This document shows, piece by piece, positions 1 to 12,625 of a DNA stretch of 30,685 nucleotides. The stretch covers positions 1-30,685 of the forward strand of contig JAEWZE010000270.1 of NCBI GenBank assembly GCA_023395465.1, given 5' to 3'. Numbering within the stretch: the stretch's first letter is position 1; the number at the start of each line of letters is the position of its first letter. Position numbers and translations under genes: made by a program. This DNA comes from Pseudomonadota bacterium (GTDB lineage: Bacteria; Pseudomonadota; Gammaproteobacteria; Xanthomonadales; Xanthomonadaceae). Under the pieces are notes generated by a model. It did no database searches. It was not told the DNA's origin and saw nothing but the letters and a program-made list of their open reading frames with translations.

Positions 1-4969
<4,969 letters not shown>

Positions 4970-4973
<4 letters not shown>

Positions 4974-5656
4974 GCGAACCGCTGGCGAACGCCTGGATCG
5001 ATCGCGTCGCGCACGACCTGCGCGGCCCGCTGTCACCGATGCAGACGGCGGTCTACCTGCTGCGCGAACCCGCGATCGACGACGCCCAGCGCGACGAGCT
5101 GCTCGCCGTGCTGGAGCGCCAGATCAAGCGCCTGAGCGACATGATCGGCGAGTTCAGCGACTTCGGCCTGGGCGAAGCCGGACGCCTGGTCGCGCGCTGC
5201 GAGGCGGTCGACATCGCCTCGCTGGTTGCCGACCTGACCGCCAGCCTGCGGGCCTGTCCGCCGCGGGTCACGCTGGATGCGGACGTCCGCGGGCTCCAGG
5301 TCGAGGGCGACGTACTGAGGCTCGCGCAACTGTTCCGCATCCTGCTCGGCATGCAGCTCGCGCGAGGCCAGGCGGCCGCGGTGCAGGCCCGGCTGGAAGC
5401 GTCGGACGGGCATCTGCGCATGCGCTGCGCCTTGCCCTGCACGGGCGCCTCCGATGCCCTGGCCGAGCTGCTGCTGGCGGCGCCGCACCCGGACCCGCCG
5501 GACGACACGCTCGGCTTCGGGCTGGTGATCGCCGGGGCGATCGCGACCGCGCACGGCGGCAGCCTGCGCGGCCACGCCAGCGGTCCCGACACCCTGGAAT
5601 TCGTGCTCGAACTGCCATGTGCTGTGCAGCCCGGCCTCGCGCCGGAACCGGGCTAG
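4970..5656 (+). CDS. Small degenerate histidine kinase-like protein (possible phosphotransferase)
   Basis: The GTG start at 4970 overlaps the stop of the upstream kinase (GTGA arrangement), with a G-rich GGGGGAG just before it, so translation is probably coupled. The 228-residue product opens with an HisKA-like dimerisation helix, VAHDLRGPLSPMQTA (His15), and a second helix around residues 35-65. The C-terminal half keeps the outline of a HATPase fold, including a remnant G2 segment (DTLGFGLVIAGAIATAHGGSL), but I cannot find an N-box Asn or a G1 DxGxG. Without these it is unlikely to bind ATP. It may act as a DHp-type phosphotransferase or accessory partner of the two hybrid kinases encoded immediately upstream. 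That function is inferred from motif loss and operon position only. Confidence 0.8.
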
Positions 5657-5690
5657 GCAGGCGCGCGGCGGGTCGGCGCCGCGGTCGCGG

Positions 5691-6095
5691 TCAGCGCTTG
5701 CGGCGCACGTAGAGCACCAGCGAGTGCTCGTCGAGGATGCAGTCGTTCTCGCTGGCGATCTTGTTGAGCAGGCTCACGATCTCCGGGCTCTCGAATTCGG
5801 TGATCTGGCCGCTGCTCATGTCGACCATGTGGTAGTGGTGGTCGCCCCGGTCGAGCTCGTACAGGGCGTGCCCGCCCTCGAAGTTGTGCTTGGTCACCAG
5901 GCCCGCGGCCTCGAACTGCGTCAGCACCCTGTACACGGTCGCCAGCCCGATCTCGTCGCCCTGCTCCAGCAGTTGGCGATAGATGTCCTCCGCGGTCATG
6001 TGCTGGCGCGGGTTCTTCTGCTCGAGCAGTTGCAGGATGCGCATGCGCGGGTGCGTGACCTTCAGCCCGGCCTTGCGCAGTTCGGTCGATTCCAT
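5691..6095 (-). CDS. fur: Ferric uptake regulator Fur
   Basis: 134-residue Fur-family repressor that binds DNA with Fe2+ as corepressor. The N-terminal winged helix is typical (LRKAGLKVTHPRMRILQLLE, then IGLATVYRVLTQFEAAGLV), followed by a dimerisation half with the metal-binding run DHHYHMVD. The CxxC normally placed after HDH in E. coli Fur is absent (MVDMSSGQITEF), as known for Pseudomonas Fur, so the structural zinc site is lost or remodelled. I chose ATG 6095 over the upstream in-frame GTG 6110 because a GGAGG lies about 5 bases before it and because Fur proteins start at this position. It is divergent from bamE, an arrangement reported in Xanthomonas, and convergent with the kinase operon. 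Confidence 0.95.
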   Translation of the reverse strand: MESTELRKAGLKVTHPRMRILQLLEQKNPRQHMTAEDIYRQLLEQGDEIGLATVYRVLTQFEAAGLVTKHNFEGGHALYELDRGDHHYHMVDMSSGQITEFESPEIVSLLNKIASENDCILDEHSLVLYVRRKR

Positions 6096-6206
6096 GGAGC
6101 CTCCGTTCACAGCCGATTTAGCGCCAGCCGTGTGGACGCCGGCCTCGGTGCGCCGGGGAGTGTATCATCGCGGGCTTCACAGACCGGCTCCGCAGGCCCC
6201 ACCTCC
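6096..6206. promoter_or_regulatory. fur/bamE divergent intergenic region
   Basis: These 111 bases must hold both promoters. On the + strand TATCAT at 6163-6168 is a plausible -10 for bamE, about 40 bases before its start; no good -35 is visible at the right distance. On the - strand a GGAGG ribosome site precedes fur. I see no recognisable Fur box, so autoregulation is not supported by sequence. Confidence 0.45.
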
Positions 6207-6602
6207 ATGCCCATGTCACGCCTCCTGTTCGTCGTCCTGGTCGCCCTCGGCACGGCCGGCTGCGGCATCCTCTACAAGCAGCCGATCTACCAGGGCAACC
6301 TGATCGAGAAGTCCGCCGTCGAACAGCTGCAGGTCGGCATGGACAAGCAGCAGGTCGTGACCCTGCTGGGCACGCCGTCGATCGCCGATCCGTTCCACCA
6401 CCAGCGCTGGGACTACACCGCCACCGAACGCACCAACCGTCGCGGCCAGACCGAGGTGAAGAACCTCACGCTGTGGTTCGAGAACGATGCACTGGCGCGC
6501 TGGGACGGCGAGTATTTCGCCGAACAGGACAAGGAACTGTCCGAGCGCATGCGCCGCTTCGGCAACCTGCCCAAGGAAAAGGGCAACCAGCGCCGCCGCT
6601 GA
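6207..6602 (+). CDS. bamE: Outer membrane assembly lipoprotein BamE (OmlA/SmpA)
   Basis: 131-residue lipoprotein component of the BAM complex that inserts beta-barrel proteins into the outer membrane. The N-terminus is a lipoprotein signal (hydrophobic core LLFVVLVALG, lipobox TAGC, Cys19). The mature part shows the BamE signature: YKQPIYQGNLI, then VEQLQVGMDKQQVVTLLGTP and a WDY-LTLWFENDALARWDG strand region; a basic tail follows. An in-frame ATG at 6213 is an equally possible start and would remove only two residues. It is convergent with rnfH. In Xanthomonas the homologue is called OmlA and is likewise divergent from fur. Confidence 0.93.
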   Translation: MPMSRLLFVVLVALGTAGCGILYKQPIYQGNLIEKSAVEQLQVGMDKQQVVTLLGTPSIADPFHHQRWDYTATERTNRRGQTEVKNLTLWFENDALARWDGEYFAEQDKELSERMRRFGNLPKEKGNQRRR

Positions 6603-6722
6603 GGCGTCGGCCCTGCCCGGGTCCCGCGCTGCCGGCCGGCGCCGGCCCGGATCCGGACGCACGCAACACCCCGCCTCGTCTGGAGGCGCACGCATCCGCG
6701 CCTCTGCCCAGCGCCGTTCGCC

Positions 6723-6995
6723 TCAGCGCCGATCGCGTCGCGCCGCCTGGCCCTGCGCGCGACGCCGCCGGTTGTCCTTGGGGTCGGCCAGCAGCGGACC
6801 CAGCAGTTCCAGCCGGTCTCCTTCGCGCAGCGGCGTCTCCGTGCCGACCCGCTCGCCATGGACCGCATATCCGGCCAGTCCGTCGCGCGGAAGACCGGTG
6901 CGCGCGAGCGCGTCGGCCACGGTCGCGCCCGGCGGCAGATCCAGGTCTTCGGCCTGGAAACGTCCGGTCCAGGCGCGGATCAGCTGCACCCGCAC
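6723..6995 (-). CDS. rnfH: RnfH family protein (RatB, ubiquitin-like fold)
   Basis: About 90 residues, matching the RnfH/UPF0125 family: VRVQLIRAW at the N-terminus, LPPGATVADALARTGL in the middle, YAVHGERV-PLREGDRLELLGPLLADPKDNRRRRA at the C-terminus. The family has a beta-grasp fold; its biochemical role is not settled. The frame stays open far upstream inside ratA, so the start is judged from position: GTG 6995 lies two bases after the ratA stop and gives the family's usual length (GTG 6989 is possible). It is the second gene of a ratA-rnfH operon, the usual pairing. Confidence 0.87.
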   Translation of the reverse strand: MRVQLIRAWTGRFQAEDLDLPPGATVADALARTGLPRDGLAGYAVHGERVGTETPLREGDRLELLGPLLADPKDNRRRRAQGQAARRDRR

Positions 6996-6997
6996 GC

Positions 6998-7426
6998 TCA
7001 GGCTTCCGCGTCGGCCACGCGCACGAAGTCGTCCACCATGCGGTCGGCCAGTCCGCGCAGGCCCAGCGAGAGCACCGGCAGCATCAGGCTGCTCTGCGGC
7101 TCGAAGTCGAGCGACAGCGAGACCTTGCTGGCGTTCTCGTCCAGCGCATGGAACTGCCAGCGCCCATGCAGGCGCCGGAACGGGCCGTCGCGCAGCTCCA
7201 TCTCGATGTGGTGCGGAGGCGACAGGGTGTTCTCGGTGGTGAACCAGGTCCGGAAGCCGCCGATGCCCAGTTCCAGCCGCGCCAGCACCCGCGACTCGCC
7301 GGCCTCGATGATCCGCGCGTCCTCGCACCAACCGAAGCGGCGCGGGTAGGCGGCGATGTCGTTGACCAGCTCGAACATGCGATTGACTGAATGTTCCACC
7401 AGGGCGCTGCGTTGGATCGTGGGCAT
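6998..7426 (-). CDS. ratA: RatA / COQ10-type START domain protein
   Basis: 142-residue protein of the polyketide cyclase/START superfamily, homologous to E. coli RatA (PasT) and mitochondrial Coq10. Characteristic segments are RSALVEHSVNRMFELVNDIAAYPRRFGWCEDARI, GFRTWFTTENTL and the C-terminal helix GLADRMVDDFVRVA. E. coli RatA was described as inhibiting 70S ribosome association, while Coq10 proteins bind ubiquinone; which applies here cannot be told. ATG 7426 starts the conserved domain; the frame is open 23 codons further upstream, but that stretch is not conserved-looking and overlaps smpB. It is divergent from smpB with only 38 bases between, and co-oriented with rnfH. Confidence 0.9.
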   Translation of the reverse strand: MPTIQRSALVEHSVNRMFELVNDIAAYPRRFGWCEDARIIEAGESRVLARLELGIGGFRTWFTTENTLSPPHHIEMELRDGPFRRLHGRWQFHALDENASKVSLSLDFEPQSSLMLPVLSLGLRGLADRMVDDFVRVADAEA

Positions 7427-7464
7427 GGCTCGCGCGGGTGACCTGCTTCGGGGACAATGGCGGA

Positions 7465-7959
7465 ATGGGCAAGAAGAGCGGCAAGGATAAGGCAAACGGC
7501 GACCGGACCATCGCGCTGAACCGGCGCGCGCGCCACGATTACCAGCTCGACCAGCGCTTCGAGGCGGGAATGGCGCTGCAGGGCTGGGAGCTCAAGGCGA
7601 TTCGCGCCGGCCGCGCGAACATCGGCGAAAGCTACGCGATGGTGCGCGATGGCGAGCTGTTCCTGTACGGCGCGCAGATCACGCCGCTGATCCAGGCCTC
7701 GACCCATGTCGTCGCCGACGCCAAGCGCAGCCGCAAGCTGCTGCTGCACCGGCGCGAGATCGACAACCTGATCGGCCGCGTGCAGCGCGACGGCTACACC
7801 CTCGTGCCCACCGCGATGTACTGGAAGGGCAACAAGGTCAAGCTCGAGATCGCGCTGGCCAAGGGCAAGCAGAGCCACGACAAGCGCCAGGCCTCCAAGG
7901 ACCGCGACTGGGACCGCGATCGCCAGCGGGTGATGCGCGCCCACAACAAGGACGCCTGA
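7465..7959 (+). CDS. smpB: SsrA-binding protein SmpB
   Basis: 164-residue tmRNA-binding protein that delivers tmRNA to stalled ribosomes for trans-translation. Diagnostic segments are present: NRRARHDYQLDQRFEAGMALQGWELKAIR, ANIGESYA, HRREIDNLIG, LVPTAMYWKGNKVKLEIALAKGKQSHDKRQ, and the basic C-terminal tail (DRDRQRVMRAHNKDA) that mimics mRNA in the decoding channel. ATG 7465 fits family N-termini; the frame remains open nine codons upstream without a better start. The partner RNA gene ssrA lies 2.5 kb downstream on the same strand, separated by a kinase gene on the other strand. Confidence 0.96.
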   Translation: MGKKSGKDKANGDRTIALNRRARHDYQLDQRFEAGMALQGWELKAIRAGRANIGESYAMVRDGELFLYGAQITPLIQASTHVVADAKRSRKLLLHRREIDNLIGRVQRDGYTLVPTAMYWKGNKVKLEIALAKGKQSHDKRQASKDRDWDRDRQRVMRAHNKDA

Positions 7960-7986
7960 CCCCGGCTCGCGCGCTGCGTGCGGCAT

Positions 7987-8002
7987 GCCCCCGCATGGGG
8001 GC
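7987..8002. terminator. Hairpin between convergent smpB and kinase genes
   Basis: GCCCCC, loop GCAT, GGGGGC forms a 6-bp all-GC stem in the 154-base convergent gap. There is no T run on either side, so it is at best a weak or Rho-assisted terminator. Confidence 0.3.
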
Positions 8003-8113
8003 CGTGGCGAATCCAGGTGCCGGCCGTGTCGCGCCTTCAAGCCGATGCACCACCTGCATCCAGGCAGCGCCCACCGCGCCCTGTCGGCACCATGCCTCCG
8101 GCGCGGCGCCCGC

Positions 8114-10333
8114 TCACTCCTCCACGGTTTCCGCGGGCACGACGGCCTCGGCCGGCAGGGTGAAGCGGAAGGTGGCGCCCTCCCCCACGCAGCCCTCCGC
8201 GCGGATGCTGCCGCCATGCCGTTCGACGATGCGCTTGACCGTGGCCAGCCCGATGCCGTGTCCTTCGTACTCGTCCGCGCCGTGCAGTCGCTGGAATGGC
8301 CGGAACAGCTTCGAGGCGTAGGCCGGTTCGAAGCCTGCGCCGTTGTCGCGCACCAGGAAAGCGGCCTTGCCATCGGCCGCGGCGCCGGCTTCGGTATCCC
8401 GGCAGAAGCGGATGCGCGCCGGCGAACGGCCGGCAGTGAACTTCCAGGCATTGCCCAGCAGGTTCTGCAGCAGGTTGCGCAACAGCGCTGGATCGCCGCC
8501 GGCCACCAGGCCCGGCTCGATCTCCACCTCCACCTCGCGCCCGGGTTCATCCTGGCGCAGTTCGGCCACCACCTCCGCGGCCAGGCCGCTCATGTCGACC
8601 GCGGCATGGCGCAGCGGATCGCGGGTGATCCGCGACATCTTCAGCAGCGCGTCGATCAGCGCGTCCATGCGGTTGGCCGCGTTGCGCACCCGCGACAGGT
8701 AGTCCAGCGCCTCGGGTCCCATGCCGGAGAAGCGCTCGCCGAGCAGGCGGCTGAAACCCTCGACGGTGCGCAACGGCGCGCGCAGGTCGTGCGAGACGCT
8801 GTAGGCAAACGATTCCAGCTCGCGGTTGGCCAGGGTCAGTTCGTGCGTGCGCTGTTCCACGCGGGCCTCGAGCGTGCGGTTGAGCAGGCGCACCGCGCGC
8901 TCGGCGCGCAGCCGGTCGGTAGCGTCGTCCACCTGCGCCAGCATGGCCACGTCGCTGCCGATGTCGCCCGGCACCGGCGACAGCACCACCTGGACCAGGC
9001 GGATGTCGCCGTCGCTGCGCCGCAGCTGCAGGGTCGCCTGCGACGCGGTGCTGGCGGCCAGCCCGGCTTCGACCTCGGGGTCGAGGAACTGCGCCGAGAA
9101 CCGCGTCCCGGGCAGCGTGCCGGGCGCCGCGCCCAGGATCCTCGCCAGCGCGGGATTGGCCTCGACGATGCGGCCTTCGCCGTCGAGCAGCGCGATGCCG
9201 GTGCCCGAATACAGCATGGCGTTGCGCAGGCGCTGCTCGCTGCGCCGGTAGGATTCGCTCATCGTCTCGGCCAGGCGTTCGGCGCGCGACTGGGTGTGGG
9301 CCAGCGCCAGCACCACCGCGAACAGCAGCAGCGACAGCACCGTGCCTCCAGCCAGTACCGCCTCGCGGTCGGAGAGCTGGCGCCTGGCATCGGCGGCGGC
9401 ACGCGGCTGGAAATCGATGCGCCACTGCCGGCCGTACAGTGCGAACGTGGCGCTGTGTTCCAGCCCGTCGGCATCGGCCCGCTCGACGAAGGCCGCGTCC
9501 TGGTGGAGCGGACGCCCGCCGTCGACATCCCCGCCCAGGTCGACGATGCGGATGGCCTGCCCGCTGCGATACGGTTCCAGCGCGCTGTCCACGAACGAAC
9601 GGGCATTGAACGGCGCGTATACCCAGCCCGAGATCGCCGTGCGCCGCGCGGAGACGTTGGCCGGCTGGATGCCGTTGGCGTATACCGGCGCGAACATCAG
9701 CAGCCCGTCGCGGTGGTCGTCGCCGTCCTGCAGCAGCGACACGGGTGCGCTGAGCTGCACCTCGCCGCTGTCGCGCGCCGCCGCCATCGCCCTGTGGCGA
9801 TGGGCCTCGGAGAACATGTCGAACCCGATCGCATCCCGGTTGGGCAGCGTCTGCGGTTCGAGCAGCAGGATCGGGCCGTAGATCTCGCGCGCACCCTGCG
9901 GCCGGATCTGGAACAGCCCGTGGCCCTCGTCGCGCATCGCCAGCTGCAGCGCTTCCAGGTCGGCGCGGCGCAGGTAGGGCACGTAGCCCAGGCCCATCAT
10001 CCCCTTGAACTGGTGCTCGATGTCGAGGCCGCCGACGTAGTCGCGCCACTGCCGCTGGGTGGGCCGCGCCACCGACCAGTACAGCGACACGCCACCGCGC
10101 AGCGCCAGTTCGTAGTGGAGCAGGCGCTGGCGCAGCTGCGCAGCGATCTCATTGCTGTCTGCGACGAACCGGGTCCGCAGCGCGGCGTCCTCGCGCGCGC
10201 CGGCCAGTCCCGCGTAATGCCAGACGATCAGCAGCGAGCCGATCAGGGTGAGCACCGCCAGCACGTAGCCGCGGCGCACCCGCGGACGGCTGCGCCCGGT
10301 CGATCCGGTGGAATCCGGCATGGCCTGCGACAT
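8114..10333 (-). CDS. Membrane sensor histidine kinase, CHASE-PAS-HisKA-HATPase
   Basis: About 739 residues. A transmembrane segment at about 22-43 (GYVLAVLTLIGSLLIVWHYAG) and a second at about 326-346 (GTVLSLLLFAVVLALA) enclose a periplasmic CHASE-type sensor domain. In the cytoplasm a PAS domain (GIALLDGEGRIVEANPALARILG) is followed by a short coiled coil, HisKA with SVSHDLRAPLRTVEGFS (His515) and a HATPase with LLQNLLGNAWKFT, DNGAGF and GHGIGLATVKRI. This arrangement (phytochrome-like DHp, no receiver) usually signals to a separate response regulator; none is adjacent. ATG 10333 and ATG 10321 are both reasonable starts; a TATGCT -10-like hexamer lies just upstream. Ligand unknown. Confidence 0.9.
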   Translation of the reverse strand: MSQAMPDSTGSTGRSRPRVRRGYVLAVLTLIGSLLIVWHYAGLAGAREDAALRTRFVADSNEIAAQLRQRLLHYELALRGGVSLYWSVARPTQRQWRDYVGGLDIEHQFKGMMGLGYVPYLRRADLEALQLAMRDEGHGLFQIRPQGAREIYGPILLLEPQTLPNRDAIGFDMFSEAHRHRAMAAARDSGEVQLSAPVSLLQDGDDHRDGLLMFAPVYANGIQPANVSARRTAISGWVYAPFNARSFVDSALEPYRSGQAIRIVDLGGDVDGGRPLHQDAAFVERADADGLEHSATFALYGRQWRIDFQPRAAADARRQLSDREAVLAGGTVLSLLLFAVVLALAHTQSRAERLAETMSESYRRSEQRLRNAMLYSGTGIALLDGEGRIVEANPALARILGAAPGTLPGTRFSAQFLDPEVEAGLAASTASQATLQLRRSDGDIRLVQVVLSPVPGDIGSDVAMLAQVDDATDRLRAERAVRLLNRTLEARVEQRTHELTLANRELESFAYSVSHDLRAPLRTVEGFSRLLGERFSGMGPEALDYLSRVRNAANRMDALIDALLKMSRITRDPLRHAAVDMSGLAAEVVAELRQDEPGREVEVEIEPGLVAGGDPALLRNLLQNLLGNAWKFTAGRSPARIRFCRDTEAGAAADGKAAFLVRDNGAGFEPAYASKLFRPFQRLHGADEYEGHGIGLATVKRIVERHGGSIRAEGCVGEGATFRFTLPAEAVVPAETVEE

Positions 10334-10387
10334 CCGCACAGCATACCGGCAAGCCTGAACGCCCGGCTCGACTGCGGCGCGGGCGCC

Positions 10388-10415
10388 TTGCACGGGATCG
10401 GACCGCCCCTATACT
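10388..10415 (+). promoter_or_regulatory. ssrA promoter
   Basis: TTGCAC (10388-10393), 16-base spacer, TATACT (10410-10415). It places transcription start near 10422, about 20 bases before the mature tmRNA 5' end, consistent with a precursor trimmed by RNase P. A short dyad GGACC/GGTCC (10400-10404 and 10416-10420) brackets the -10. Confidence 0.75.
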
Positions 10416-10443
10416 GGTCCGGTCAAGCGTGATCGACGCTCCC

Positions 10444-10796
10444 GGGGGTGCACTGGCTTCGACGGGGGTCGCGAAATCACTTGGTGCATGCCGAGGGGGC
10501 AGCTTTCCTCGTTAATCCAGCGGCAAACTCTAGTTGCCAACGACGACAACTACGCTCTCGCCGCTTAAGGCGTAAGCCCCGAACCCACTTGTGCCCGTAC
10601 TCGTGGATGTAGGGTCATTATTACGGGAATCCAGCCGAGGTGGCCGCCTGTCTGCCCCGGTTGAACTCACAGGCTGGTCCCGGGATGCGCTTCGCACACC
10701 GTGCTGTTCCGGGACGAGATCCAACGGTGGGCTAAGCATGTAGTACTGGGGATGGAGTGCCTTCGGACGCGGGTTCAATTCCCGCCACCTCCACCA
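10444..10796 (+). ncRNA. ssrA: Transfer-messenger RNA (tmRNA, SsrA)
   Basis: 353-nt one-piece tmRNA. The 5' end GGGGGTG pairs with CACCTCC near the 3' end to form the tRNA-like acceptor stem, and the third pair is G-U, the alanine identity element; CCA is encoded at 10794-10796. The conserved 5' segment CTGGCTTCGACGGGGG and a T arm with TTCAATT in a CGGG/CCCG stem are present. The tag frame starts at the resume codon GCC 10536 and reads ANDDNYALAA, ending at TAA 10566-10568; with the charged alanine the tag is AANDDNYALAA. Together with SmpB it rescues stalled ribosomes and marks products for proteolysis. The last 14 bases form one attachment-site copy of the downstream element, which restores an intact 3' end. 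Confidence 0.97.
10783..10796 (+). repeat. attL core (14-bp direct repeat in ssrA 3' end)
   Basis: CGCCACCTCCACCA, the last 14 bases of tmRNA, recurs exactly at 20891-20904. Bases outside the core differ (ATAA here, TATA on the right), so the repeat marks the crossover region. Integration left the tmRNA acceptor sequence intact. Confidence 0.88.
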
Positions 10797-10824
10797 ATAA
10801 CCCGTCTAACGACGGCTCAAAAGA

Positions 10825-10864
10825 GGTCGGAATCCCTTATAAATCAAGGATTCCGGCCTTTTTT
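10825..10864 (+). terminator. Element-borne terminator behind ssrA
   Basis: GGTCGGAATCC (10825-10835), a 12-base loop, GGATTCCGGCC (10848-10858), then T6. The 11-bp stem has one G-T(U) pair. It lies inside the element and takes over termination of ssrA, shielding int from read-through. Its stem shares GGAATCC/GGATTCCGG with the displaced native terminator at 20911-20942. Confidence 0.85.
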
Positions 10865-10909
10865 GTGTCTGTTCGGGTCTCACCCCGGCTATTGCAATCT
10901 CGAAATCGT

Positions 10910-10930
10910 GGGGGTATCAACGGGGGTATC
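10910..10930 (+). repeat. Left tandem GGGGGTATC repeat (candidate integrase arm sites)
   Basis: GGGGGTATC occurs at 10910-10918 and again at 10922-10930, a 12-base period. A similar pair with the same period lies near the other end (20808-20828). Direct short repeats near each end of an element are typical arm-type sites for tyrosine integrases; binding is inferred. Confidence 0.6.
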
Positions 10931-10958
10931 AGGGCTGTGCCCGGCGTCGGATACCCCC
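10922..10958 (+). promoter_or_regulatory. Inverted repeat immediately upstream of int start
   Basis: GGGGGTATC (10922-10930) is mirrored by GATACCCCC (10950-10958), ending one base before the int ATG at 10960. In RNA it forms a 9-bp stem with a 19-base loop covering the ribosome-binding position; in DNA it is a potential operator. No separate Shine-Dalgarno sequence is seen, so translation of int may be restrained by this structure. Confidence 0.5.
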
Positions 10959-10959
10959 A

Positions 10960-12210
10960 ATGAAGCTCAGCGATCCAGGAGTCAGAAAAGCCAAGGGCGG
11001 CATCCACCCCAAGCGCGGGGACACAGGAGGGAAACCCTACAGGCTGGCGGATGGGGGTGGCCTGTACTTGGAGGTCACCCCTCGCGGCGGCAAGCTTTGG
11101 CGCCAGAAGTACCGCTTCGCCGGCAAGGAGAAGCTGCTGGCCCACGGCACCTATCCCGAGGTGAGCCTGGCCGAGGCACGCGAGCGCCGCGACCGCGCAC
11201 GCAAGCTGCTGGCGAATGGCGTCGACCCTGGCCAGCACCGGCAGGCGGAGAAGGCAGCCGGCGCCGAGCGGGCGGCCAACAGCTTCGAAGTCGTCGCCCG
11301 CGAGTGGCTGGCGAAGCGCGACTGGGTGCCCAGCTATCTCGGCAAGGTCACCGCCTGGCTGGAGGCGGACGTCTTCCCCTACGTCGGCGGACGCCCGGTG
11401 GCCGAGATCACGGCGCCGGAGTTCCTGCGTGTCGGTCGGCGGATCGAGGAGCGTGGGGCCATCGAGAGCGCCCACCGCGTGCTGCAGAACTGCGGCCAGG
11501 TCATGCGCTACGCCATCGCCACCGGCCGGGCCGACAGGAACCCCGTCTCCGACCTCAAGGGAGCCCTCGCCCCGGCCCCGGAGCGCCACCACGCGGCCAT
11601 CGTGGACCCGGATGGTATCGGCGCCCTCCTCCGCGCGATCGACGGCTACAAGGGCGGCCACGTCACTCGCTGCGCCCTCCAGCTGGCGCCGCTGGTCTTC
11701 GTCCGGCCGGGCGAGCTGCGACAGGCGGAATGGTCAGAAATCGACCTCGAGGCCGCGGAGTGGAACATCCCCGCCGCCAAGATGAAGATGCGCCAGCCGC
11801 ACCTTGTGCCGCTGTCCCGGCAGGCCGTCGCCATCCTGGAAGAGCTGCAGCCGCTCACTGGCCGCTTCCAGTACGTCTTTCCCGGTGGCCGCAGTCCCAA
11901 GCGCCCGATGAGCGAGAACGCGCTCACAGCCGCCCTGCGACGCATGGGGTACGAGCAGGGGTCGATGACCGTCCACGGCTTCCGCGCGATGGCGCGCACG
12001 CTCCTGGACGAGGCGCTGCACTTCCGGCCCGACTACATCGAACACCAGCTGGCGCACGCCGTGAAGGATCCCAACGGCCGCGCCTACAACCGCACCAGCC
12101 ACCTGGCCGAGCGCCGCAAGATGATGCAGGCCTGGGCGGACTACCTCGACAGGCGCCGCGCCGACACTGGCAAGGTCCTGGAGTTCAAGAGATCCGGCAC
12201 CGGCCGGTAG
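10960..12210 (+). CDS. int: P4-type tyrosine integrase
   Basis: 416 residues, the usual length for P4-family site-specific recombinases. The N-terminal DUF4102-type arm-binding domain runs about 1-90 (KPYRLADGGGLYLEVTPRGGKLWRQKY, then LGTYP-like AHGTYPEVSLAEARERR). A SAM-like core-binding domain covers about 105-205. The catalytic domain has Arg249 (FVRPGELRQAEW), His339/Arg342 (HGFRAMART), His366 (QLAHAV) and the nucleophile Tyr376 (GRAYNRTSH), so all key residues are present and the enzyme is probably active. ATG 10960 is preceded by an inverted repeat rather than a clear ribosome site. Placement next to the ssrA 3' end fits integration at that site. Confidence 0.95.
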   Translation: MKLSDPGVRKAKGGIHPKRGDTGGKPYRLADGGGLYLEVTPRGGKLWRQKYRFAGKEKLLAHGTYPEVSLAEARERRDRARKLLANGVDPGQHRQAEKAAGAERAANSFEVVAREWLAKRDWVPSYLGKVTAWLEADVFPYVGGRPVAEITAPEFLRVGRRIEERGAIESAHRVLQNCGQVMRYAIATGRADRNPVSDLKGALAPAPERHHAAIVDPDGIGALLRAIDGYKGGHVTRCALQLAPLVFVRPGELRQAEWSEIDLEAAEWNIPAAKMKMRQPHLVPLSRQAVAILEELQPLTGRFQYVFPGGRSPKRPMSENALTAALRRMGYEQGSMTVHGFRAMARTLLDEALHFRPDYIEHQLAHAVKDPNGRAYNRTSHLAERRKMMQAWADYLDRRRADTGKVLEFKRSGTGR

Positions 12211-12271
12211 CGGCGGAACCGGGTGCGCGAACACCCGGCCCGCCTTCCACAACCGTTCCAGGAGAACGATC

Positions 12272-12625
12272 ATGGCAAACGAAAGTGTACGGCAGCCCCT
12301 CGCCCCCCACGAACTTAAGGCGCTCGCGATCGAGCTCGCGGCCGCGTTGCCTCCAGCTGATCCCACGCAGTCCAGCACGCGCGCCAGCTTCGGAGAGATG
12401 GTCACGCTCCCGGCGGCGCACGTCGCCGACATTCGCCGGATGCTGCTGGTGGGGCTGAGCAGCCTCGCGGAGATCGAGAGGATCGACAACGCGCTCGCGG
12501 TGGCCGGATCCAATCCGCCGATCCCCAAGGAGTTCCGCCCGATGCATCCGACGGGCGCACTGGAGCATGCTGACTTCGCGCAGGCGCTCATGTGGCTTGA
12601 GTTTGCTCAGCCGGTGCAGTCATGA
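12272..12625 (+). CDS. Hypothetical protein, first cargo gene
   Basis: 117 residues, starting at ATG 12272 with AGGAGA about 8 bases upstream. I do not recognise the family. It is mainly helical by composition (ELKALAIELAAALP, HVADIRRMLLVGLSSLAEIERIDNALA), with no signal peptide, Cys motif or membrane segment. The end overlaps the next start by ATGA, so it heads a three-gene run (12272-13459) that ends in a hairpin terminator. The slot between integrase and the AlpA-like regulator is where mobile elements often hold cargo; no function is assigned. Confidence 0.75.
   Translation: MANESVRQPLAPHELKALAIELAAALPPADPTQSSTRASFGEMVTLPAAHVADIRRMLLVGLSSLAEIERIDNALAVAGSNPPIPKEFRPMHPTGALEHADFAQALMWLEFAQPVQS

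Noticed and set aside
5619..6206. Long N-terminal extension of bamE
   Set aside because: The stretch overlaps fur antisense and would bury the lipoprotein signal; ATG 6207 (or 6213) gives a normal BamE.
7985..10432. 815-codon + strand frame opposite the CHASE kinase
   Set aside because: Shadow frame of a high-GC gene; rich in His, Gln, Arg and Val with no domain, while the - strand encodes a complete kinase.
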